A stretch of DNA of 64,000 bases from Burkholderiales bacterium C2 (GCA_005503085.1 SCOI01000002.1:310001-374000), one strand, 5' to 3'. Positions 54,346 to 63,832 are shown, counted from the stretch's first letter. Program-made: numbers and translations. Notes: a model not told the origin generated them from the letters alone.

Positions 54346-56031
54346 TCAACGAGCCAGGCGCTCGAAACGCATCTGGCGGGTGCGCGGGGTGTTGACGCGG
54401 AAGGCTTCGACCGCGCCACCGGCCCCCCGTTCGATGCTCAGCACGCCGCGCAGCGGCAGGTGGGTGTCCGCGACATGCCAGCCGAACACCTCGGCGGACC
54501 AGGGACTCAGCACCATCACATTGGTGCCATAGGCGCCGAAGACCTCCAGCTGCAGCGTCTTGCCCTCGGCGTCGAAGGCGATGCGGGCCTCGGCGTCCAG
54601 GTCCGGCGCGCGGTAGCGGCCCGCCAGGGACGCGCCCGCCTCGGCCAGCGCCGGCGGCGTGGCTGGCAGGCGTTCGAAGCGCTCGGTATTGCCCGCTTCG
54701 CTGAAGGCCAGCGCCGCCGGTGGCTCGGCGCCAGCAAGGGCCAGATCCGCAGTCTGCAGCGCCAGCGGGCCTATCGCCATATCCTCGAAGCCAAGCATCA
54801 AGGTCTGACCCTGTTCCTTCAGCACCACCGGCGGGCCGTTCAGAAAGGCCAGGCCCAGCCGCCCCTCCGGCGCCTCCTCGAAGCCGAACACCAGGCCCGA
54901 GGTGGGCGAGTGGTAGCGCGTTCCCAGCATGGTCTTGAAACGCTCGGCCGCCGCCTTGGCCGGCGGCTCGGCCACCAGCGCCTCGCCGGCCATCGCGTCG
55001 ATGATCTTGTTGGCCAGCTGGACCGCGTTGACCTGCGCGCCGTTGGTGATGATGACGATGTCCAGCGCCTGGCTGGGCACGGTCAGCATCTGGCAAGTGC
55101 CGCCGATCACGCCACCGGCATGGTGGATCACCTCGACGCCACGGTAGTCGTGCCGCATCAGGCCCAGCGCATAGGGGTTGACCGTGCCGTTGTTGAGCCT
55201 GGTGGTCTGCAGCATCTGGCGCCAGCTGTCGGCATTGCCCACCTTCTTCTCGGCCGCGCGCAGATGGGCCAGCCAGACCAGCATATCGTCCAGCGTGGAG
55301 ATCATCGCGCCCTCGCCCCGCACCTCCTCGGTCGGGAAGATGCCACGACGCCAGCCCCCGTCCGGCGTGGCCACATGCAGCGTGGCCATGCCGCGGTGGA
55401 TCTCGAGATCGCTGGGGGCCGAGACGGTGTCCAGCATCGCCAGCGGCGCGAAGATGCGCTGCTGCAGGAATTGCTCGAAAGGCATGCCGCTGACACGATC
55501 GATCACCACCGACAGCAGGTGGTAGCCGCCGTTGCAATACATCATCTTCTCGCCGGGCCGGAAATTGATGCCGCTCTGGCGCAGCTGGGTGGTCAGGGCC
55601 ACGCCCTTGGGCTTGATGGCCATGCCGTCGGACAGGAAACCGACATCCAGATAACAGCGGTAGCCGCCGGTGTGCGTCATCAGCTGGCGCAGCGTCGGCT
55701 CGCCTTCCAGCAGCGGCAGTTCGGGGATATAGCTGCGCACGCTGGCGTCCACATCGAGCTTGCCGTCCTCGGCAAGCAGCAGCACGGCCAGGCAGGTGAA
55801 GTGCTTGCTGGTGGAGCCGATGCGCATGCGGGTCCAGGCAGTGTTGGCCACTCCCAGCTCCACGCTGGCCAGGCCGAAGCCGCGCCGGTAGACCGTCTTG
55901 CCCTGCTGAGCCACACCCACCACCAGGCCCGGCGCATCGCTGCGATTGACGCCCTGGAACAGATCGTCCAAGGCGGCCACGCCGGTCTTCTTGGTCTCTT
56001 CGGTCTTGGGACTGCTTGTTGCTTCGCTCAT
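54346..56031 (-). CDS. class C beta-lactamase-fold serine hydrolase (MlrB-like)
   Basis: This 561-residue serine hydrolase has the SxxK motif S73-T-S-K76 in MRIGSTSKHFTC and the YxN motif in KMMYCNGGYHL. An additional C-terminal lipocalin-like region is present. The family covers beta-lactamases, D-aminopeptidases, esterases and MlrB, which opens linear microcystin. No signal peptide is visible, so it is probably cytoplasmic. It sits 13 bp before the M81 gene, and its start overlaps the MFS stop by four bases. Confidence 0.85.
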   Translation of the reverse strand: MSEATSSPKTEETKKTGVAALDDLFQGVNRSDAPGLVVGVAQQGKTVYRRGFGLASVELGVANTAWTRMRIGSTSKHFTCLAVLLLAEDGKLDVDASVRSYIPELPLLEGEPTLRQLMTHTGGYRCYLDVGFLSDGMAIKPKGVALTTQLRQSGINFRPGEKMMYCNGGYHLLSVVIDRVSGMPFEQFLQQRIFAPLAMLDTVSAPSDLEIHRGMATLHVATPDGGWRRGIFPTEEVRGEGAMISTLDDMLVWLAHLRAAEKKVGNADSWRQMLQTTRLNNGTVNPYALGLMRHDYRGVEVIHHAGGVIGGTCQMLTVPSQALDIVIITNGAQVNAVQLANKIIDAMAGEALVAEPPAKAAAERFKTMLGTRYHSPTSGLVFGFEEAPEGRLGLAFLNGPPVVLKEQGQTLMLGFEDMAIGPLALQTADLALAGAEPPAALAFSEAGNTERFERLPATPPALAEAGASLAGRYRAPDLDAEARIAFDAEGKTLQLEVFGAYGTNVMVLSPWSAEVFGWHVADTHLPLRGVLSIERGAGGAVEAFRVNTPRTRQMRFERLAR

Positions 56032-57404
56032 GAGTGACTCCGGTTCAGTTCGGGATGGAAAGTGGTGACGGTGCGGACGAAGGCCGCTTCGACGCAGTGC
56101 ATCAGCACCGCGCCCAGGCCCATGGCGACGGTGCAGACCAGCGCCACGGAAATCAGCAGGCCTCTCGGCTCGGGTTGCAAGGCATCGGACAACAGGCCCA
56201 CCAGCACCGGACTCAGGGCCGACAGGCCTACCGAGACCACGGTGCCCAGGGCAATGACACGCGAGCGCAGCGGGGCCGGGGTCATGTCTTGCAGCATGGT
56301 CGGCGCCAGCACGCTGCCGGCAATCAGAGCGGCCACCTGCACGCCAAACAGCAGATAGATCTGCAGCACGCTGTCGGTGAACAGCAGCAGGCCCGATCCC
56401 AAGGCCGCGATGCCCATGCCCAGTGCGATCACACGGACCGGCGTGGCCACGCCGAGGCGCCGGCGCAGCCGCTTCACGGCCACCGCGCCGGCTGCGGCGC
56501 CGGCCAGCGTGCCCAGCAGATAGGCCGCGCCGATGCCCTGGCCGACCTCGGCCGCCGAGGCGCCGAAGCTGCGCGCGGCGATCACCGGCACCCAGTTGCC
56601 GACCGCGGCCAACCCCAGCGCCGCCAGGCCGGCGCTGCCGAAGACGCCCAGGGCCGTCAGCGACTGGCCGTTCAGATAGGCCCGCACGCTCGCGGCCGGC
56701 GCCGCGCCCAGATCAGTCGCAGAAGCCGGCGTGCGGCGCACGCGTATCAGCAGCACGGCCAGCGCCACCAGCGGGCCGGGTGCGGCCACCGCCAGAAAGG
56801 CCAGCCGCCAGGACTCCAATCCCCGCAGGCCCGCCGGCAGCAGCGGACGCAGATCGTCCAAGCCGTGCATCAGGCCGCCGCTGAGCGCCAAACCCAGACC
56901 GGTGCCGAGAATGGCGGCCAGCGCGTAAATGCCATTGGCCAGCACGCGGCGGCGCTCCGGCACGACGTCGGGGATCAGGCCATAGATGATGGGCGCCAGG
57001 CCGGCCTCGCCGATGCCCAGGCCGATAGCGGCCAGGAACAGCGCCTGGAAGTCGCCGGCCAGCCCGCAGGCCGCAGTGGCCGTGGCCCAGACCAGCACGC
57101 TGATGGCGAGCAGGCTGCGACGCCCGAAGCGGTCGGCCAGCCAGCCGATAGGCACGGCCGCCAGGCCGGCGAACAAGGTGATGGCCACGCCTTGCAGCAG
57201 CCCGAGCTTGGTGTCCGACAGGCCCAGCGACGCTCGCATCGGCTCGGCCAGCAGCACCAGGATCTGCCGGTCGATCGCGGCGAACACCGTCGCGACGATC
57301 AGGATCAGCACGCCATACGCGGCAGAGAGACCGGTGCGTGGGTCGGCGGCGGCGCCAGGCGAAGGCGCGGCCAGGCCATGCACAGGCATAGCAGAGGTTT
57401 TCAT
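56028..57404 (-). CDS. MFS transporter, spinster-like
   Basis: This ~458-residue, twelve-helix major facilitator has the loop 2-3 motif GWLADRFGRRSLLA and the second-helix block DRQILVLLAEPMRASLGLSD, typical of the spinster/sphingosine-phosphate-like group found beside catabolic peptidase genes. Here it probably imports peptides or amino acids from the periplasm. It is not the PTR2-type MlrD transporter. The ATG at 57404 (MKTSAMPVHG) is chosen over one 18 bases upstream. Confidence 0.85.
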   Translation of the reverse strand: MKTSAMPVHGLAAPSPGAAADPRTGLSAAYGVLILIVATVFAAIDRQILVLLAEPMRASLGLSDTKLGLLQGVAITLFAGLAAVPIGWLADRFGRRSLLAISVLVWATATAACGLAGDFQALFLAAIGLGIGEAGLAPIIYGLIPDVVPERRRVLANGIYALAAILGTGLGLALSGGLMHGLDDLRPLLPAGLRGLESWRLAFLAVAAPGPLVALAVLLIRVRRTPASATDLGAAPAASVRAYLNGQSLTALGVFGSAGLAALGLAAVGNWVPVIAARSFGASAAEVGQGIGAAYLLGTLAGAAAGAVAVKRLRRRLGVATPVRVIALGMGIAALGSGLLLFTDSVLQIYLLFGVQVAALIAGSVLAPTMLQDMTPAPLRSRVIALGTVVSVGLSALSPVLVGLLSDALQPEPRGLLISVALVCTVAMGLGAVLMHCVEAAFVRTVTTFHPELNRSHS

Positions 57405-57444
57405 GGATGTGAACCCGATCAAGGGGGGCCGAAGCCCGGGGAGA

Positions 57445-59940
57445 TCAGAAAGGCAGGGTCAGCGTCGCGCCGAGGGTGCGCGGTCTCGCCACCGACACCC
57501 AGGCCGGGCCGCCCAGGGCCTGCACGGTGCTCTGCGACGCCAGCTGGGCGCGCTTGTCGAACAGATTGCGTGCGAACAGCGCGAGGCTGAAGCGCTTGAA
57601 GTCGATGCCGGCCTGCAGATCGGTCATCGAATAGGCTGGCAAGCGGTACAGCGGCAAGCCCGTGCTGCCCTCGAAGCCGCTGTTGCGCTGGCCGACATAG
57701 CGATGGGTCACGCCGACATAGCTGGGATGGCCGGCCAGCACGAAGGCATAGCTGGCGCTGAGGCCGGCCGAGAAGCGGGCGCTGCTGGGCAGGCGATCTC
57801 CCTTGGACCCACCGAGACCGGCCGCATCCTCGCTGAGCACCGCGTCCAGCGCGGAGGCATTGGCCGCCAGCGTCCATTGCTCGTCGGGGCGGTAGCTGAG
57901 CACCAGCTCGGCGCCCCTTACATGGGCGGCCCCGGCGTTGACGATCACCGACAGGCCGTTGACCGGCATCAGCTGCTGCAGATCGCGCCAGCGGATGTCG
58001 AATACCGAGGCCTCGACCGACAGCCGCTTGTCGAGCAGATCGGCCTTGTAGCCGGCCTCGACGCTGGTCAGCCCGTCCGGTTTGAAGCTTGGCGGTGCGG
58101 TGGGCAGCCCGCTCGTGAGGTCGTAGAGCACGGCATTCGGACCACCGGGGCGGTAGCCGGACGCGGCGCGGACATAGACCGAGCTGACCGGACTCAGCGC
58201 GTAGCCCGCCGTCAGCAGCCAGGTCGTGCTGCTGTCCTTGGAGTCACCGCTCATCGCCGGCACGCCGCCGCCCAACATGCCGTCGACCTCCTGGCCGTAG
58301 CGCTGCTTGTTGCGGGCCACCCGCAGCCCGCCGGTCAGCGACAGGCCGCTCTCGAACTTCCAGGTCAGATCACCGTACAGCGCCAGCTCGCGGTAGTCGG
58401 CCGGCATCGCGACCGCCAGCAGCTCCGGACCGGGCGAGCCGTCGGGCAGCGTGCTGCGGACGTCCTGCCGGTTGTTGCTTTCCTCGTAATCGTAGTAAAG
58501 ACCAGCCAGCCACTCGAAGCGCCGGTCGGAGCGGGAGGTCAGGCGAAACTCCTGCGTGGTCTTGTCGACGCCCGGCCGGATGGTGCCCGGCGTGCTGCCG
58601 AGCTTCATGCCAAAACCGGCGAGCAGGGGTACATAGGCCGAGCTCAGGTCGAGCGTGATGTTGGAACCCAGTTTCTGTCGCGAGGTGATGGAATTGAAGC
58701 GAGCCCAGCCGAAGTCGTACTCCAGATCGGCCGAGAGCAGATCGATCTTGACCCGATACGGCTCGGCCGCGGACTCGGCACGCTTCATATCGCCCTTGGC
58801 CGGCCGGCCAGTGGTGGGGTCGTAGTCGACGAAGTCGGGGCCGCCACGCTCGATCTTCTGCGTGGTGGCGGTGAAGCGCAGCTTGACGCGGCTGCTGGGC
58901 GTGATCAGCAGCGAGGCACGGGCGCCGGTGGTGTCGCCGCCGTCGATATTGCTGCGCTGGATGCCGCCCACCGCATCGACGCTGCCGCCGGCACGGTCAC
59001 GAAAGACCGACAGGCGCAGACCGGCCACATCTTCCTTCAGCGGCACGTTGACCACCGCGCCGACGGTATGGCCGGCCCCTCCGCCCTTGGTCGTCGAGGC
59101 GCCCAGGCTGAGCTTGCCCGAGAGCTCGTAGGTGTCGGGCTCGTTGGTCACATACTTCAGCAGCCCGCCCATCGCGCCGGCGCCGTACAGCGTGCCCTGC
59201 GGCCCGCGCAGCAGCTCGATGTGGTGGAGGTCCAGCATGGCCATGTCGAGCGACATCTGCGCGCCGCCGGCGAAGGCCGTGCTGGAGCCGAAGGCCACCT
59301 CGTCCACATACACGCCGACCGTCGCGATGGTCTGGTTGCCCGTGCTGACGCCGCGCAGGCTCAAGCCCCCAAGACCCGCCCCACCGGTGCTCTTGACATC
59401 GGCACCCGCCTCGTTGGCCAGGTAGTCCTGCAGGCTCTTTGCGCCCTTGCGGTTGAGCTGCTCGCCACCGAGGATGTTCACCTGCATCGGCACGTCGCGC
59501 ACGGGCTCGCGACGCCGCGTCGCGCTGACCACCACCGAGTCCAGCGCCTGCACCGCGTCGGCCGCGCCCGCCCGCTCGGGAGCCGGGCTGGATGGGCGAA
59601 TCGTGGCGGCATTCGGTCCCGTCTCTATGGACCTCAGACCCGTGCCTTCCAGCATCCGTGCCAGGGCCTCCTTCGGCGTGAACATGCCCTTGATGGGCCG
59701 CGTCGTGATGCCGCGCACCAGGTCCGGCGCATAGATCAGCTGCAGCTGCGTGAACCCGATCAGACGCTGCAGCGCCTCGGGCGCGGGCAGCGCGGGAATG
59801 TCCAATGACTGCGGCTGCGCGGCCGGTGCCGGCGCCGGCACAACCTGGGCGGGCGAGCCCAGGCTGGCGAGCGCCATCGCGACGGCGAGGGTGACGGGGC
59901 GAAGCAGATGCGAAGGGCTTGGCAATTGAATCTCCAGCAT
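57445..59940 (-). CDS. TonB-dependent receptor with STN domain
   Basis: This 831-residue outer-membrane transporter has a signal peptide (residues 1-31). An STN domain (IPALPAPEALQRLIGFTQLQ) marks transducer-type receptors that talk to a FecIR pair. A plug follows (SVVVSATRRREPVRDVPMQV, then GLGGLSLRGVSTGNQ), then a 22-strand barrel ending GATLTLPF. It would import a bulky ligand, here plausibly a peptide or cyclic peptide rather than a siderophore given the downstream peptidases. It is followed on the same strand by MFS, serine hydrolase and M81 genes. Confidence 0.91.
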   Translation of the reverse strand: MLEIQLPSPSHLLRPVTLAVAMALASLGSPAQVVPAPAPAAQPQSLDIPALPAPEALQRLIGFTQLQLIYAPDLVRGITTRPIKGMFTPKEALARMLEGTGLRSIETGPNAATIRPSSPAPERAGAADAVQALDSVVVSATRRREPVRDVPMQVNILGGEQLNRKGAKSLQDYLANEAGADVKSTGGAGLGGLSLRGVSTGNQTIATVGVYVDEVAFGSSTAFAGGAQMSLDMAMLDLHHIELLRGPQGTLYGAGAMGGLLKYVTNEPDTYELSGKLSLGASTTKGGGAGHTVGAVVNVPLKEDVAGLRLSVFRDRAGGSVDAVGGIQRSNIDGGDTTGARASLLITPSSRVKLRFTATTQKIERGGPDFVDYDPTTGRPAKGDMKRAESAAEPYRVKIDLLSADLEYDFGWARFNSITSRQKLGSNITLDLSSAYVPLLAGFGMKLGSTPGTIRPGVDKTTQEFRLTSRSDRRFEWLAGLYYDYEESNNRQDVRSTLPDGSPGPELLAVAMPADYRELALYGDLTWKFESGLSLTGGLRVARNKQRYGQEVDGMLGGGVPAMSGDSKDSSTTWLLTAGYALSPVSSVYVRAASGYRPGGPNAVLYDLTSGLPTAPPSFKPDGLTSVEAGYKADLLDKRLSVEASVFDIRWRDLQQLMPVNGLSVIVNAGAAHVRGAELVLSYRPDEQWTLAANASALDAVLSEDAAGLGGSKGDRLPSSARFSAGLSASYAFVLAGHPSYVGVTHRYVGQRNSGFEGSTGLPLYRLPAYSMTDLQAGIDFKRFSLALFARNLFDKRAQLASQSTVQALGGPAWVSVARPRTLGATLTLPF

Positions 59941-60040
59941 GTGCAGCCTCGGGCCGCTGGGTTTGTCGATGCTGGTATCAACGCGCCAGGGGAGCCTTCC
60001 CCCACGAGGGCAAACCCGGGCTCGCGAGCATCAGCGCGAT

Positions 60041-61078
60041 TCAGCGCGGCTCGGCGCGGCTCAGCACCCAGCTGTCGGCCGAGCGTTCCGCGCGCAGGCC
60101 GAAGCCCTGCTCAAGGCTGCGCAGAAAGACCGGGATGTCCTGGGTCGAGAAGGCGCCCGAGACCAGCACCTCGCGCAAGGTGGCATCGCCGAGCCGGATC
60201 GGCACCAGGCTGTAGCGGTTGACCTCCTCCAGGGCCTCGGCGAGCGGCGTGCGATCGAATTCGAGGCGGCCCTGCTGCCAGGCGAGCTTGCGCCCCATCG
60301 CCTGCGGTTCGGCCTGCGCCAGCAGCACATGCCGCTCCGCGCTCACCGCCACCTGCCCGACGCCCAGTCGCAGTGGCTGTGCACCATTGCGTGCCGCCAC
60401 GGCATTCGCCCGCGTCACCTCGACCACCCCCTCGTAGACGGTGATTTCGGCGCTGCCATTGGCATGGCGTTGCACCAGGAAGCGCGTGCCCACCGCGCGC
60501 ACGACGGTGTCGCCCGCAACGACCTCGAAGGGACGGCTGCGGTCCTTGGCCACCTCGAACAGGCCCTCGCCGCGTTCCAGCACGACGCGCCGACGCTCGG
60601 GGCTGTAGGCGACACGCAGGGTGGAGGCGGCATTGAGCTCGGTGCGCGAGCCGTCGGGCAGCGGCACCGGGCGAGGTTCGCCGACGGCGGTTTTGTAGGT
60701 CGCAGCCATCGAGCGGCCATCTTCCACGGACGGCGACCAGGGGCTGTTCAGCCAAAGCAGGCTCGCCAAGGCCACACTGCCCAGCCCCCCCAGCGCACCA
60801 AACACCCAGGCCCAGCGGGGCCGCGAACCGACGAAGCTGGGCGCGGCAACGCGGGTGGCGGACGGCTCCGCAGCAGGGAACCTGGCCCGGCTGGCCGTGG
60901 CCCACAGCAACGCATGCTCGTCCAAGAGGCGCGGGTGATTGGGATCTTCTGCCAGCCACTCATGCAGTTGTTGACGCTCCTCGGCACCGAGCGGGCTCGC
61001 GTCTATGCGCACGACCCATGAGCGCGCCTGCTCTTCGGCCTGCGGCGTGCGCTCGAAATTCATCACATTGCGCGTCAT
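60041..61078 (-). CDS. FecR-type anti-sigma/transducer protein
   Basis: This 345-residue inner-membrane protein has a cytoplasmic N-terminus (EEQARSWVVRIDASPLGAEE), a helix near residues 95-112 (LGGLGSVALASLLWLN), a FecR periplasmic domain (KTAVGEPRPVPLPDGSRTEL) and a C-terminal STN-like domain (LEFDRTPLAEALEEVNRYSL). It relays the receptor's ligand-bound state to the sigma factor. Its start overlaps the sigma factor stop by four bases. Confidence 0.9.
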   Translation of the reverse strand: MTRNVMNFERTPQAEEQARSWVVRIDASPLGAEERQQLHEWLAEDPNHPRLLDEHALLWATASRARFPAAEPSATRVAAPSFVGSRPRWAWVFGALGGLGSVALASLLWLNSPWSPSVEDGRSMAATYKTAVGEPRPVPLPDGSRTELNAASTLRVAYSPERRRVVLERGEGLFEVAKDRSRPFEVVAGDTVVRAVGTRFLVQRHANGSAEITVYEGVVEVTRANAVAARNGAQPLRLGVGQVAVSAERHVLLAQAEPQAMGRKLAWQQGRLEFDRTPLAEALEEVNRYSLVPIRLGDATLREVLVSGAFSTQDIPVFLRSLEQGFGLRAERSADSWVLSRAEPR

Positions 61079-61614
61079 GGCTGCTGCCCTCCCGCACGAA
61101 CCGCCGGACGTCGCCCGCCCGCCTCGTGCTCGGCCAGGGCTTCATGGCAGAGTTGCAGCGCGCGCGTGATGTGTCGCTCCACGGTCTTGTTGGAAATGCT
61201 CATGCGTGCGCCTATTTCGGCATGCGACAGGTTCTCCAGCTTGCGCAGCTGGAAGGCTTCCAGGCATTTGGGTGCCATGCGCTGCATCGCCAGCTCTACG
61301 GCCTCGATCAACTGGCGCTCCTCCATCTGGGCCTCGGGACTGGCGCCGGGCGCGATCGCGCCGAGCGCATCCATATCGGCGATCGCGTCGGTGGCGCGCG
61401 TTGTCCGCTTGCGCAGTTCGCTGAGCGCCAGATTGCGCGCCACCGTGTAGAGCAGCGCCTCGCTGACCGGCGTCTGCCCGCCCAACTCGGCCGCATAGAC
61501 GCGCAGAAAGGCCTCCTGGGAGACATCGGCCGCGTCCGCCCCATTGCCCAGCAGGCGCCGGACATAACGCTCCAGTGCCTTGCTGCGGCGGTGGTAGATC
61601 TCGAGCAAGTTCAT
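61075..61614 (-). CDS. FecI-type ECF RNA polymerase sigma factor
   Basis: This 179-residue sigma factor has region 2 (LLGNGADAADVSQEAFLRVYA) and region 4 (LRKLENLSHAEIGARMSISNKTVERHITRAL), the FecI-like arrangement. It should direct transcription of the TonB receptor operon downstream when released by FecR. The order sigma-FecR-receptor is the classic cell-surface signalling cassette. Confidence 0.92.
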   Translation of the reverse strand: MNLLEIYHRRSKALERYVRRLLGNGADAADVSQEAFLRVYAAELGGQTPVSEALLYTVARNLALSELRKRTTRATDAIADMDALGAIAPGASPEAQMEERQLIEAVELAMQRMAPKCLEAFQLRKLENLSHAEIGARMSISNKTVERHITRALQLCHEALAEHEAGGRRPAVRAGGQQP

Positions 61615-61823
61615 ATGGACTCAGGGGCTGCTGGGTACCCATGGACAACTCGCGACAAGCACACCTCCCTCATAGGACAAACCCTGCCATGCGGCGACCG
61701 GACCGACTCGCCGGCCGGCAGCGCGGTGACCAGGACCTGCAGCCGGCGCTGATGTCTGAGGCTTGGGCAGCCCCGTTTACTTGCCCCGAACATATCCCAA
61801 GACGCTGTCCGGGCTAGAAACAG

Positions 61824-61849
61824 CAAGGGCCTGCATACGCAAGCCCTTG
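61824..61849 (-). terminator. tRNA-gene terminator hairpin
   Basis: CAAGGGC (61824-61830) and GCCCTTG (61843-61849) form a 7-bp stem with a twelve-base loop, lying 18 bases beyond the CCA end of the tRNA fragment. It is probably the native terminator of the tRNA gene that the element split. Confidence 0.6.
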
Positions 61850-61867
61850 ATTCTCAAACATAATTTT

Positions 61868-61912
61868 TGGTAGGCCGTGCAGGACTTGAACCTGCGACCA
61901 AAGGATTATGAG
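61868..61912 (-). other. attachment site: 3' fragment of tRNA(CAT)
   Basis: On the minus strand these 45 bases read from the anticodon loop CTCATAA through the T-arm (GCAGG-TTCAAGT-CCTGC) and acceptor 3' strand to CCA, an exact 3' part of an elongator tRNA with CAT anticodon (Ile2/Met type). The 5' half is missing: bases just beyond 61912 do not pair as an anticodon stem. This is the usual footprint left when a tyrosine integrase inserts an element into a tRNA gene. Confidence 0.85.
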
Positions 61913-62019
61913 AACTTCAAACCGGGATTTTGCGAGATTTTCCGGGACGAGCATATCCTTATAAATCAATAGGTTACGTCTACCGCCGTTCCAGGCGATC
62001 TCTTAGCATCCCCTCTGAA

Positions 62020-62077
62020 ACTGGCACCAGACTGGCACCAGGAAATTGGAGGACAAAAATGAGCGGACTGGCACCAG
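62020..62077. repeat. three copies of ACTGGCACCAG at the integrase start
   Basis: ACTGGCACCAG occurs at 62020-62030, 62031-62041 (tandem, 11-bp period) and 62067-62077 (inside codons 3-7 of the integrase). Each unit is itself nearly palindromic (CTGG-CA-CCAG). They straddle the Shine-Dalgarno and start codon, consistent with arm-type integrase/excisionase sites or an autoregulatory operator. Confidence 0.75.
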
Positions 62078-63423
62078 CGTCTTTGGCGCTGCCAAAACAG
62101 CTTCTGGCGCTGCCCGCCGGAGCCTTCATCACGATCGAGAAGTTGGAGCAAGGCGGCTCCTTGCAGGCGCGCAGATTGAGTACGGGCGCGGTCCAGTTCT
62201 ACTGGCGTTACGCAAACGAGGGCCGCACGCACCGCGAGCCGCTCGGTCCCTACGACCCGGTGTCGCCGCCCAAGAAGCTGGAGCCGACATCACGTGGCTT
62301 GAGCGTCGCTGCCGCCCGCGAACGGTGCCGCCAGCTGTCTCTCAAGCATACGAAGCTTCAAGGCATCGGTGGTCTCAAGGAGGCCAAGGCCATTGAGCGC
62401 CGGCAGTATGTGGCCGACAAGGAGGCTGCGGCGACCCGGGCCACGCATTCGCTGGGCAAGCTGCTTGATGATTACGTCAAGCACCAGGCGAACCAAGGCC
62501 GTATCAGCGCCCGCGAGGCGAAGAACCTCTTCGATCTGCATGTGGTGAAAGCCTGGCCAGCGCTGGCCCAGACGCCGGCAAGCGAAATCACCCAGGACCA
62601 GGTGATCGACATGCTGCGACGGCTGACTGAGCAGGGCAAGGGGCGCACATCGAACAAGCTCCGCGCCTATCTGCGGGCGGCCTTCCAGTGCGCCGTCGAT
62701 GTGCGCGTGACAGCGTCGATTCCGGTCGCATTCAAGGCCTACGCCGTTCAGACCAACCCGGCAGCTCAGACGCGCCGCGATGGGCGCTTCGACGGCGCGG
62801 ACAAGCGTCCGCTGAGCGCCGATGAACTCCGCACCTACTGGCAGTTGATCGAGAAGCTGCCGGGGCTGCGCGGCCGTTGCCTGCGCATGCACCTGCTCAC
62901 CGGCGGCCAACGCATTGAGCAGCTCGTGCGTCTGCGCTGGGCGGACGTACGCGCCGACTCAATCACGATCCATGACACCAAGGGCCGCCCAGGGCGAGGT
63001 CCACGAGCACACACAGTGCCCATCATCAAGCCTGCCGTGCGCGACCTGCAGGGGTTCGAGCGCGTCGGCGACCATGTCTTCTCCACGACGAAGGGCGTCA
63101 AGCCAATCTCAGGCACGACCTTGTCGGGCTGGGCAGCGCAGGCTGTCGGTGATGCGATTGAAGGTTTTCAGCTCAAGCGCGTTCGATCAGGCGTAGAGAC
63201 GCTGTTGGCTGCGAACCGCATCAGCCGCGAAATTCGCGGGCACGTTCAATCGCATGGGCTTACTGGCATCCAAGCGCGGCACTACGATGGGCACGACTAC
63301 ATGCTGGAGAAACGTGAGGCGCTCGAGCTGCTGGCGGATGAGCTCACCGGCGCGGCAACGGGGTCCAAGACCGCCAAGCCTCGGCGCGAAACGGCTTCAG
63401 CGGGTCTGCGTACGACGCGCTAA
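62059..63423 (+). CDS. tyrosine recombinase (P4-type integrase)
   Basis: This 454-residue site-specific recombinase integrates and excises the element at the tRNA gene. Its N-terminal arm/core-binding region covers about 1-250. The catalytic domain includes the first arginine in LLTGGQRIEQLVRLRWADV, the box II region EGFQLKRVRSGVETLL and IRGHVQSHGLTG, and the tyrosine nucleophile in HYDGHDYMLEKREAL. The ATG at 62059 follows GGAGG with seven-base spacing; an in-frame opening 129 bases earlier has no ribosome site. It lies 147 bp inside the tRNA fragment. Confidence 0.9.
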   Translation: MSGLAPASLALPKQLLALPAGAFITIEKLEQGGSLQARRLSTGAVQFYWRYANEGRTHREPLGPYDPVSPPKKLEPTSRGLSVAAARERCRQLSLKHTKLQGIGGLKEAKAIERRQYVADKEAAATRATHSLGKLLDDYVKHQANQGRISAREAKNLFDLHVVKAWPALAQTPASEITQDQVIDMLRRLTEQGKGRTSNKLRAYLRAAFQCAVDVRVTASIPVAFKAYAVQTNPAAQTRRDGRFDGADKRPLSADELRTYWQLIEKLPGLRGRCLRMHLLTGGQRIEQLVRLRWADVRADSITIHDTKGRPGRGPRAHTVPIIKPAVRDLQGFERVGDHVFSTTKGVKPISGTTLSGWAAQAVGDAIEGFQLKRVRSGVETLLAANRISREIRGHVQSHGLTGIQARHYDGHDYMLEKREALELLADELTGAATGSKTAKPRRETASAGLRTTR

Positions 63424-63460
63424 CCAGACTCGCACCAATCGACAGTCCTACATTGCATCG

Positions 63461-63832
63461 ATGCCACCCAATAGCACCCTCGCCTTCGACGACGGCGCTT
63501 TTGTCGCCGACCTCAAGACGCGCATCACATCTGCACGACCCACTGCGGCGCGTGCCGTCAACTCGGAACTGGTGGGCTTGTACTGGGACATCGGCGCCGC
63601 CATTCGCGAAAAGCAGGCCATGTAAGGCTGGGGCGACAGTGTTGTCGAGCGGCTTTCCAGCGACCTGAAGCGATCCTTCCCCGGCGCGACCGGCTTCTCG
63701 GCGATGAACCAATGGCGCATGCGCCAGATGCATGAGAGCTACACGTCGCCGGACTTCCTCTCACAGCTTGTGAGAGACACGGCTCCGCGCACCAAGGCCG
63801 CATCGGGAGCCGGCGAGGAGGGCCAAGCGTGA
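63461..63832 (+). pseudogene. YhcG/DUF1016 nuclease, decayed (in-frame stop)
   Basis: The reading frame encodes the DUF1016 N-terminal domain (AARAVNSELVGLYWDIGAAIREKQ). It is broken by TAA at 63623-63625, where family members continue GWGD; the frame then resumes with GWGDSVVERLSSDLKRSFPG and NQWRMRQMHESY to a stop at 63832. After LVRDTA it departs from the family, so the C-terminal PDDEXK nuclease half is absent and only an unrelated 13-residue tail remains. Confidence 0.78.

Noticed and set aside
57445..61614. Siderophore uptake locus.
   Set aside because: The FecIR-receptor cassette is compatible, but the downstream genes are peptidases and a D-amino-acid enzyme, and no siderophore or ferric reductase gene is visible.
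61868..61912. An intact tRNA gene.
   Set aside because: Only the 3' part from the anticodon loop onward is present; no 5' acceptor, D-arm or paired anticodon stem follows.
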